Source: Macrotrachela quadricornifera
Taxonomy: Eukaryota; Rotifera; Eurotatoria; Philodinida; Philodinidae
NCBI GenBank assembly: GCA_022393335.1
Contig: JAJEKB010020217.1
Coordinates: 158,267 to 222,266, forward strand
Direction of reading: 5' to 3'
Length of the DNA stretch: 64,000 bases
Shown here: positions 49,970 to 64,000 of the stretch, in pieces
Layout: every line of letters starts with the position of its first letter
Position numbering within the stretch: position 1 is the stretch's first letter
Made by a program: the position numbers and the translations under genes
Notes under the pieces: model-generated
What the model saw: the letters and a program-made list of their open reading frames with translations, nothing else
Told to the model about the DNA's origin: nothing
Database searches by the model: none

Positions 49970-54683
<4,714 letters not shown>

Positions 54684-55087
54684 ATATTTAATTATAGCAT
54701 GAATTATTTGTTGTTGTTTACTAACATTTTTTTTTCTTTTTTTGTATTTATAGCCATGATTAAAAAAAAATAAAAACATTTTGATTGTCTTAGACTTTTT
54801 ATATTATGTGTTGATTATGCTTGAATTGAATGAAAGATTAGACTTTGAAAATGAATTCTCGCGTTATAAAAACTTGATCGTGTCTATAATAACATGTATT
54901 TTTTATAAAGAAAGGCTAGTGTAAACTCTTAATTTAACATGATATGGTAATGATATTTTTTACAATATTCTTGAATAAAATAACTCCCCCACTACATATA
55001 TTGTATAACATAAAAAAAACTATTGTGAGAAAAATCAATGAATTTCTTAGTGAATCATGATACATCACATAATTAAGTTCATTTGGT
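54684..55087. other. Convergent 3' spacer
   Basis: About 400 bp between the tail-to-tail ends of TMEM67 (+) and the ART-DnaJ gene (-). It presumably holds both 3'UTRs; no other feature is visible. Confidence 0.45.
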
Positions 55088-57493
55088 TTACTTTATTGCT
55101 GGTAGTATGGAATCACGTAATTTTAAATTTTGATCACTATCAAGCCATTTTCTTATTCGTTTCCATTTATTCGTATTATAAACAATATGACGATAGGCAA
55201 TATTATATGCTCGTTTTAATTCACTGTTGTTTTTAATCGTATGTTTACATGCTTTTAAATCATTTTTAGTAAAGTTATTTGGAATATCCAATAATTTACA
55301 AGCATCTTCTAAAACTTCATGATAATTTTTTGCAATTTCATAAGCTGCTACAATCTTTTTAAAATCTTCTGCAGCAACTTCTTTATTATCACATTTATCT
55401 GGATGTGTGGCTTGTGCTTTTCGATAATAAGCTTTTTGAATATCTTTCATTGTACTATCAGGTGTACATGCAAGTGTTTGAAGAGCTGTACAATAAAGTT
55501 TACGTTGAGCATTTAATTCTTCATCTTTTCCATCTGGAAAGAATTTTTCTGTTAAACGTCTAAAGAGATAATCAGCACTACTACCAAATACTAGTCCACC
55601 AGCTGCAGTACCAAGAAGAACTAGTATTGCTGCTGGTCCAGCTGTTAATCCTAATAGAGTAGCACAAGCGGCGACAAAATAACCTGCAATGAATCCAGCA
55701 GCAGATCCTACACTTACAGCTACAGCACAAGTTGATATTGATTTTAAAAATTGACGAATTGTTATATCACCATGCCAAAGTTGAAAACTATACATACCAA
55801 ATTGAACAGCAAATATAACACCAGCAATAACAAAATCTGAATATTGAATTCCATAATTGATAGTTTTGCCAAGAACTTTATAATTATTAAATTGTATACA
55901 TCCATTAAGTAAACTACGAAGTTTTGGTGATAAATATTTTCCACCATTCATACCTATATGTGCAAGTTCGTAAATACTAACCATAATTCCATCTCTTATA
56001 ATATAATGTTTAAATCTTGAATATGACAACCATTTAAAAACATTGCGGGGTGAATCAAATGTGCCATCATAGTTTACTTTATTATACCATAATTGTAATT
56101 CTTGTTTTACATGTTCTTGTTTATAAAGTTTTGTTGCAGATTCAGTATCAAATCCTAATTGTTCAAAATCAGCTATTGTTCGTTCACTATTATCGTCTTT
56201 GTTATAAAGTAAATGTATTGCAGCATATATTTGATGTTTTTCACATATTTCGAATCCTTCTTGAGGATCAATATCAAAATGTTGAAACTCGATTGAAAGA
56301 GTTCGTACTCCCTGTAAATACTGAGTAATAAGATCGAAGATTTCTCTATTTTCAGGATTATTTTTAAAAGTTTTATCTTCTTCATTCCAATAGTTAGAAG
56401 TGGATAATATTGATTCCAAAATTTCTTGTGCACGTACATCTGCTAGTTGATGAAAAAAGTCAAGAAATTTTATATTAAAGTTTTTGTGTAAATCTGTAGG
56501 CTTTTCATAATCGATTTTACTAAGTAAATGTAAGCCACTTGATACAATATTTTGGCGAAATAATGGTTCACTATGTAATTGACGTAATTCAACATAATAA
56601 TTACAACAATATGAACCTATATTGTCAAATAACTCATTATGATTTTCTTCAACTTTAATAACTTCCCAACGTGAACAAAATGATGCTACAACTTCTTGTT
56701 CATGTTCATAACAACTCCATTTCTGTATTGATACACCATTTAACATATATAATTTAAAAAGAGTTCGTTTATGGATTCCTTGTTGAGGTGGAAGTTCCAT
56801 AAATTGAAGTGTTTGATTTTTATCAGCTGAACTGCTACATATACTTGCAAAACAAATTATTTGTCCAGGAATAAACTTTTTAAGATCAGGTGCAGTATTT
56901 ATTCCACGCCACGTAATATCATCAATTGATGGTAAACTACGTAATCCTGATTCAAGTAAATATAATGCAGATCGTATACAAACTAATTGTTCTTTTCGTT
57001 CTCTCATATATTGATTTGCTAGATAATAGAATGAACCATTTTGATCATTAGCTTCTTGACAATAAAGTGCGATGAAAATTGCTTGATGTTTTGTAAGAGT
57101 ATCATAATCAATAGTTGAAATTTTATTTATAGCTTTTTCAATTTCCGATTTAACATTATTCATTAGAATATCACCTAAATATTGTTCACATGTGAATTGT
57201 GGAACGAATTCAAATTGATCAAAAAAATGATTTTGAGTTAATGGTGTAGTGAAACTATTGTTACGTTTTCGGCGGATATTAGTAAGACGCTTTTTCAGAT
57301 TTTTAATACGTGCTAAGGGTGCCAACACTATACTATCTTTTAAGCTATCCAATGTTTCATCTGAAGTTTCAAGAAGATCTTCTATTGTGGTAATACCGGC
57401 TCCCGTTAGATAAGGAAAATATTTTTGCCAACTAGGCGTTGTTAATGCTTCCATAAATACAATTTGCCGGAAAATAGCCGTTTCAGGTTCCAT
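55088..57493 (-). CDS. ADP-ribosyltransferase-DnaJ fusion protein
   Basis: Intronless, 801 residues, no signal peptide. Residues about 20-70 (WQKYFPYLTGAGITTIEDLL to LKKRL) look like a SAM-type helical domain. Residues about 140-290 form an R-S-E class mono-ADP-ribosyltransferase domain: the Arg in TWRGI (R196), the Ser strand ICFASICSSSAD (S217), and the E-x-E motif in YEHEQEVV (E265/E267). This is the arrangement of arginine-specific enzymes that use NAD+. A helical region of unknown type (300-540) follows. Then come hydrophobic segments and a glycine-zipper stretch (about 551-640, GSAAGFIAGYF to LLGTAAGGLVFGSS). Finally there is a DnaJ domain (about 665-725) with an intact HPD (697-699), expected to stimulate Hsp70. 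The neighbours have many introns, so the single long exon stands out. Function and target are unknown; membrane-linked stress or defence signalling is a guess. Confidence 0.85.
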   Translation of the reverse strand: MEPETAIFRQIVFMEALTTPSWQKYFPYLTGAGITTIEDLLETSDETLDSLKDSIVLAPLARIKNLKKRLTNIRRKRNNSFTTPLTQNHFFDQFEFVPQFTCEQYLGDILMNNVKSEIEKAINKISTIDYDTLTKHQAIFIALYCQEANDQNGSFYYLANQYMRERKEQLVCIRSALYLLESGLRSLPSIDDITWRGINTAPDLKKFIPGQIICFASICSSSADKNQTLQFMELPPQQGIHKRTLFKLYMLNGVSIQKWSCYEHEQEVVASFCSRWEVIKVEENHNELFDNIGSYCCNYYVELRQLHSEPLFRQNIVSSGLHLLSKIDYEKPTDLHKNFNIKFLDFFHQLADVRAQEILESILSTSNYWNEEDKTFKNNPENREIFDLITQYLQGVRTLSIEFQHFDIDPQEGFEICEKHQIYAAIHLLYNKDDNSERTIADFEQLGFDTESATKLYKQEHVKQELQLWYNKVNYDGTFDSPRNVFKWLSYSRFKHYIIRDGIMVSIYELAHIGMNGGKYLSPKLRSLLNGCIQFNNYKVLGKTINYGIQYSDFVIAGVIFAVQFGMYSFQLWHGDITIRQFLKSISTCAVAVSVGSAAGFIAGYFVAACATLLGLTAGPAAILVLLGTAAGGLVFGSSADYLFRRLTEKFFPDGKDEELNAQRKLYCTALQTLACTPDSTMKDIQKAYYRKAQATHPDKCDNKEVAAEDFKKIVAAYEIAKNYHEVLEDACKLLDIPNNFTKNDLKACKHTIKNNSELKRAYNIAYRHIVYNTNKWKRIRKWLDSDQNLKLRDSILPAIK

Positions 57494-58196
57494 TACTCTT
57501 CTTTTTATGCTTATAACAAAAAAGACAATGATTTTAGTAAATAAAAGCTATGAATCCATCTCTCTCTTTATATATATATATAAAGCAATCAGAAAGATTC
57601 CAGCTATAGAACTTACCCCAATTAATGATCTCTTTATTTATGCAACAGTTATACGAGTTGTTATTTCTATTAAATCTGTAATTCCGTTGACGTGTATATA
57701 TATATATATGTTTATTTGGAAGTATAAAACACACACTCTTACATAGAAAATGACCAGTATTTATACTAGTCAGATGTTAAGTGAATATGAATTATTCCAT
57801 GATATAAGATATCACACTTGGAGACTCCATGTTTAATATGTAAACGAAAGAACAACCAATATAGGATTAAACCAAGAGAAACACTAGGGAAAAATACCTG
57901 ACAGAATGAAAGAAAAGAAGAAAGAGTTATATCTAATAACATATATGTATAAAGAAAGAACGAAAGAGAAAACATATATACAATAGTAAAAGAAAAGAAA
58001 ACATATAGGATTATTCCCGATGGAATATGTCGTACAAATATTCCATAACAATTTCATATGAAAAATAATTTATTATATATTTTTAACTAATTTATATACA
58101 AACTTAATCGTATTTTTTTCCAAGTTTATCCTCCACATTCGTATACGATCGTATACAAAAAATATACGACATATAATGACGATCGTCTACAATACA
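57494..58196. other. Upstream region of the ART-DnaJ gene
   Basis: Contains TA-dinucleotide runs (57571-57585, 57695-57710), each usable as a TATA-like element, but no specific promoter can be assigned. Confidence 0.4.
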
Positions 58197-60563
58197 CAGT
58201 GGCATAACCAGCAGGGTGGCAATTGGGCAATTGCCTATTGTCAAAGAATGTAAATACTTGTGTATACTTAACGGTTTAAGAAGTGGTTTTTCAATACATT
58301 TTCTCTCGATAAAATCTAATCAAGTGGTTTACAAAGATCAATTTGCGATCTTTTCCAGTTAAAGAATTATTACAGTAATAGTGGTTCAACGGTATTTCCT
58401 GTTAAAATGCTCTCTCGTACACTTAAATTCGCTAAAAATACTTGCAATGCTTTAGTTGAAAACATGAATAAACTAAACCCCCCATGCACAATAGAAAGTC
58501 CTGCCGTATTACAAGTTTTCCCTATTTAGAAGGCCTCCGAGAGAAGTTTTCCGCGGGAATTGTGTGCATTTTGTCGGAGATTTGGGTGTGACTCAACATA
58601 ATATAAGGCCCGAGGCCTTTTATTACGAGAGGGAGTTTACATAGAAAATCTTAATAGAAATCGATTGAGTGTATAAATGAACTGTTTTGAAAACTCATTT
58701 CAGATGTTGAAAGTACCAGTAACGATATGATAATATGTACTTTATAGACTGCGCATATAATTGAACATTAGAAACCATGCAAAAAATACTTTCATGATTG
58801 AGAATTTGATCGAGGTATATATGGACGTGAAATTATGTTAGTTACTTTCCGATGTAAGAGAATAAACTAAATCATGTTGTTGTCCGAGTAAAGAAGATAA
58901 GTCAACCGTGTTTGTTGCCTGACCCAGAGGTGTAGCTCAGTACCTGCTGTAGGTAGACGTAGAGTCGCAACCTGAACATAGTGTAGATTTCACCAAAGAC
59001 GCACCTGACCTGTAAATCGAGGCAACGAAAATTTTTTCTAGGTATTGCTGCAAAGATACTTTCTCTAATGGTGTCTTTTGACTTCACTTCGTATTTTGGA
59101 AACACCCAAACAGACAAAAGTTCATTTTAACGCGTTTTTACGTGTTAAAACGTACGTTTTTTTCAATAAAAACGCTAGAAAACGATTTTTATTTTCGCAA
59201 AAAGTTTGTAAGTATTGACGTCTATAAATTCGCTCTCTTTTCAGAAAAACCGTTTTTGAAATCGTAAAAAGAGCACCTTTTAACACGTACAAGCATGTTA
59301 TTTTAACGATTTTATATGACTGGACAAACGCGCAGCGAAAAATTTTTCTACGCTTGCAAAAATCTATCCCATTGTAAGTAAAGAAGAGTGGTAAGTTAAT
59401 GCTGCTGAAAGCGACTCCATTTTGGAGTTCCATTATAACGATTTAACCCCAAAATTTCCAATTCAATATGAATAACATAGAATCACTAGCGGTAAATGCA
59501 AAAAATTACTATCTAACTTTTATTTCGCCACCAAACGCAGTCTCACGCTGACCTTCACTGAAAAAAAAAGAATTATCAACTTGAAAAATAATCCAAAATT
59601 CTAATACTTGGAGCGAAAATTTTTCTAAAATATGAGAAGTTTCTGCGTAAAAAATTATTTTTTTTTTAAGGAATTTCTCTTTAATAGTCGATAAATCAGT
59701 TCCATACATCTGCCTCTTATTTATGACCCTAAAAGTGCTCTATTATCCATTTCAAAATAGAATGTGTTCCACTGTTTTTTGAATAACTCGAAAGTGCAAG
59801 CAGCTAGAACTCTGCGACTTTCACCAATCAAAAGAGGAGACGAGGGTACGTCTTTTTCTCCCATATTATGAGACGAAATCCATTTAAATTTAATTATTTT
59901 CGAGAAACATATAGAAGAATGCATGAAAGTGACCTGCTATCTGGATAAAATTTTGATTTTGATCTTCGATCTAGATAGAGAAACTTGAGATCTATGGTTC
60001 AAGGTGCAATGCAAAGGGCTCTCTTATTACATTCTAATTTTGGGTAAATAGAATCATGTATTTACATGCACAAAAAATTTGAGAATTTCACAGATATTTT
60101 TATCAAGATATTGCATTTTTCATCATAATAGCCGAACATTTCAATGAAAATGCAATAAAAAGTAGGAAAAGTGCATTATATCTCGAACCATAGATCTTAA
60201 GCTCCCCTATCTAAATCGAAGATTAAAATCAAAATTTTATCCAGATGGCAGATCACATTCATGCATTCTTTTGTATGTTTCTCGAAAATAATTAATTTTA
60301 AACGGATTTCATCGCATATAATATGGGAGAAAAAGATGTACCCTCGTCTCCTCTTTTGATTGGTGAAAATCGGAGAATTCTAACTGCTTCCGTTCTCGAG
60401 TTATTCAAAAAACAATGGAGCACATTCTATTTTGAAATGGATAATAGATCTATTAGCGAAGGACTGGTTTGTTAATAAACTTCAAAAGCAGGGGGAACGT
60501 AACCTAATTAAATTCCATAAACACGAGGCGTCATGCCTCACTCACTTCCCTAGTTACGCCCTG
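58197..60563. mobile_element. hAT-like non-autonomous element, 2.4 kb
   Basis: The left end reads CAGTGGCATAACCAG and the right end, on the opposite strand, CAGGGCGTAACTAGG, imperfect inverted repeats resembling hAT-superfamily termini (CAGTGGCGTAAC type). No transposase frame lies between them; open frames are short and compositionally random. I do not see an 8-bp target duplication (ACAATACA on the left, GCCTAACG on the right), so the ends or the class could be wrong. The right half carries a large palindrome described separately. Confidence 0.55.
59741..60447. repeat. Large inverted repeat, arms about 270 bp
   Basis: Sequence from about 59741 to 60012 recurs as its reverse complement at about 60173-60447 with modest divergence, around a 160-bp loop. 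Matching landmarks: CTATTATCCATTTCAAAATA versus its complement at 60430-60447, AATCAAAAGAGGAGACGAGG versus 60345-60362, and GGATAAAATTTTGAT versus 60228-60245. Transcripts across it would form a long hairpin. Confidence 0.85.
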
Positions 60564-62824
60564 GCCTAACGAAAGAAAATAAAGGAGTATTGATCAATAT
60601 TTGATGAAAAAAGATAAACTGACACTCATTATGTCTCTATCATATATTGCAGAAAAAAAGAATGATTATCGTGAGCTCGTGAAAATAAAGAAAAGAATTA
60701 TCGATGGCGTGGTAGAATGAGAGAAAATAACAGCATTTTGTGCCGTTGAATATTATAGAATAACAAAAGACAATGTATTTGTTGACTGACAGATACATAC
60801 ACAATATACAAACATCTTTATCGTGAATATCTTATATATTAAAACGCCTGTTGATAAACGAAAGCTGGGATCACTCGATTCATCTTTTTCTTCTATTTAT
60901 GTTTATTTATACTATTTTCTGTTCTATTGATGCTTATTGATGACTTTTTGGCATAAAATATTCAAATATATGAAATTGACGAATACATTTGTCAAATGCT
61001 ATGTGAAAAAATGAGCGAATTTATCTGTCAATGCAAGATGATTAATTTCTCTTCAATAAACAACGGTTGCTGTAATGCGAATAAGTTTTAAAAAAATTTA
61101 CTGCTCACTAGATTTTGCAACAGCTTTTCTCGGCCACATATGTAAATAAAATATTCAAGCAGTATTGTACTTAGCGTACATTAATAATGCCGAAATTGGC
61201 TGGTAAAACTTTGTAGAAACATATAATCAATTTGTTTCCAAACATTGGTTGAAAGGTTTTTCGAATAATCTTTAATTAAAAATATCATTATCTTGGTGAC
61301 AGTATACAACGCAATGATTTAGAACTGTGTAATTGATTGAGTCTATCAATCAGATAGACTACCTGAAAATTACGTAGCACTGGATTCATACAATAAGGTG
61401 GTTATAAAATAATTATGATACGTAGTAAAAGCCATCTGTATTAATATACGGTTCAGCGTTGTCATAGTGACTTTTGATGTTCTGATCAGCAGCTGATGAT
61501 CTTTGTCTTCTCATTCTGTTGATAAATAGTTTTAGGAAATTATTGATATGATATCGGTGATTAGAAGTCTCTCCCCTTTTTGTATCCATCTCTTTTTAAA
61601 AAGCCTTTAACTAGTTATGTGAAGAAAATATTAAAAAAATCGTTTTGAGACTTATCTTACCGCATCAAACTGAAGCTGGTCGAATTACTTTGTTTGTAAT
61701 ATTTCTGACTCGATGAGTTTGACTCTATTTATGTGTGACAAATCTGGAACCTGTCACCTATTACTACTTCAGATATTCACTATATCTCTTTAGTCGATCA
61801 TATCCAAATAAGTATGACTACAAGCCTCTATAATTACTGAAACAAAAACTTAAGTATTTCTTCTTTGCAGGATTTTATTGATATGCCCTAGGTACATCAT
61901 TAAATTTTTATATAAACTTAATAATGAGAAAGAGTTTGATTTATCATAATATGTTATTAGCTTTGCAATATCGATCAATCCATTTATTGTATAACAGTTC
62001 TAATTATCTATATACTTTAAGTCAAAAGAAGTTAGTTGTCTTTTCATGCATTTCAAGGATAAATTTTGATCGTTTCATTGAAATTCATCATCAATGTGCG
62101 TATAAGTTGAAATATCTTGCAATCTGATCACCCTCAAGATTGGTTCCCTTTTTTCTTTTATTTTAATCAAGTAGTATTTCTTCATTCATTCATTCATTAT
62201 TGATCATACATATCTCATGTTTCAAAAAAGACGTTCTTTTCTTTTTAAAAATGTTCTGATTACATACAACTTGTATCGATTATCAAAGTCAATTATAAGA
62301 CAACGACTAACTCATATATGTTCTTTCTTTTATTCCATTTCAATTCAATGCATCCTTTTTCTTTTCCATACCATATGTCTGCACATTTAATTATTAAATG
62401 ATAAGAAATCTATCATATGTATTTTCTATTCTATTTCATTTATTCACAGACATTTAGTAAAATTATGTATATATCATTTTGTGTAAATTGATCATAAATA
62501 TTAAGATTAATAAATTCAAAGCATTTATGATCTATAACATATAAAAGTCAAAATAATCTCTAACTGTTGTAGTAACTAGTTGCTATCACTACTATCAACA
62601 AGTTGATTGAAGAAGAAGAAGAAGAAGAAAAAAATGAAAAAAAGACGAGAAACAGAATGTTAGTCAGCAAGTGTTCTTATCGATTATGTGTATTTAGTAC
62701 TTCTCTTGTCAAGTAGGCATATACATTTCTTTTTTTATTTTTTACTTGCACATTCTTTTATCTATCATTCATTATAGACTGTCATAAATTGATAGATAAT
62801 TATTAAAATATATTTTAATATGTG
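60564..62824. other. 2.3-kb gene-free stretch
   Basis: No gene supported. A (GAA)n microsatellite of about seven units lies at 62609-62629. Confidence 0.45.
62609..62629 (+). repeat. (GAA)7 microsatellite
   Basis: Perfect GAA trinucleotide run in non-coding sequence. Confidence 0.9.
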
Positions 62825-63700
<876 letters not shown>

Positions 63701-63745
63701 GTAAATATTTATATAATTATATTTTTTTTATTCTCTTTCTCGTAG

Positions 63746-63930
63746 AGAAGAGTCTTGCAAACATAAATTGTTTGTTTGCATGTCCGCACAAGGTCAAAAA
63801 AAAACGTTCTATCAATATTTTCTATAAAACTTGACCAAAGGGTTATCGGAGTCGAAGGACCACTTTTTTTGCAAAAAGAAATTTTTTTTAGAAGGGTTGA
63901 CCGAACGGTAATCAAGGACGAGAAATTCAA
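63746..63930. repeat. Repeat-like insert after the last visible TMEM67-paralogue exon
   Basis: Contains an inverted TGCAAACA/TGTTTGCA pair (63757-63781). It also has two imperfect direct copies of a TTGACCRAASGGTWATC motif, at about 63832 and 63897. Probably part of a mobile repeat extending the intron; its ends are not defined. Confidence 0.4.
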
Positions 63931-64000
63931 ATTTGAAATCAGTTGCATAAAAATTTTTTCAAGATCAATTTTTTAAACAAACAATAAATTTTTAACAAAA

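Noticed and set aside
55319..56439. Several 60-90 codon frames on both strands
   Set aside because: Shadows of the 801-residue ART-DnaJ frame.
58930..58960. tRNA-like A box (GGTGTAGCTCAGT) suggesting a tRNA gene or SINE
   Set aside because: No matching B box, acceptor stem or downstream poly(A)/T terminator could be found.

Overview
This is AT-rich animal nuclear DNA. Genes are mostly split by short GT-AG introns of about 50-70 bp, and several belong to conserved eukaryotic families: class I histone deacetylase, eIF3b, the mitochondrial fission dynamin, meckelin and CAMLG. The small introns, the single-exon genes of unusual architecture, a decayed gene with a bacterial-looking kinase fold, and the abundance of short foldback elements fit a rotifer, probably bdelloid. 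That assignment is inference; no marker in the window proves it.

Layout. 1.3-3.0 kb: secreted carboxylesterase (+). 3.7-5.0 kb: broken coiled-coil/HipA-like gene (-). 5.9-6.7 kb: NUDT22-like Nudix hydrolase (-). 9.4-10.0 kb: unknown small secreted protein (+). 11-13 kb: a small Ala/Gly/Cys-rich secreted peptide gene (+) and an upstream dead copy. 16.3-20.3 kb: CAMLG-like GET receptor subunit (-) head to head with an 11-exon HDAC1/2 gene (+). 20.6-26.6 kb: gene-poor, with three different inverted-repeat elements, one of which split an already decaying gene. 28.9-30.8 kb: single-exon DUF616/TOD1-MUCI70-like type II membrane glycosyltransferase candidate (+).

31-40.2 kb (all -): CAP-Gly protein, SAM methyltransferase, eIF3b, and a 666-residue disordered repeat protein with an LEA-like N-terminus. 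Only 69 bp separate the methyltransferase from the CAP-Gly gene, and a 3' splice acceptor lies in that gap, which suggests an operon resolved by trans-splicing. 40.2-46.6 kb: no intact gene, one probable decayed multipass gene. 46.6-54.7 kb: DNM1L (-) and TMEM67 (+) diverge from a 201-bp gap. 55.1-57.5 kb: an intronless 801-residue protein joining a SAM-like segment, an ADP-ribosyltransferase domain, a glycine-zipper membrane region and a DnaJ domain. 58.2-60.6 kb: a hAT-like non-autonomous element carrying a roughly 270-bp-arm palindrome. 62.8 kb to the end: a second, N-terminally shortened TMEM67 copy.

Most genes are unrelated housekeeping functions, and no pathway cluster is evident. The most unusual gene is the ART-DnaJ fusion. 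The disordered repeat protein and the pseudogene/transposon histories follow. Exon boundaries for HDAC, the methyltransferase, the CAP-Gly gene, the disordered protein and the TMEM67 paralogue were traced by hand, and the summed coding lengths of the complete ones are multiples of three.
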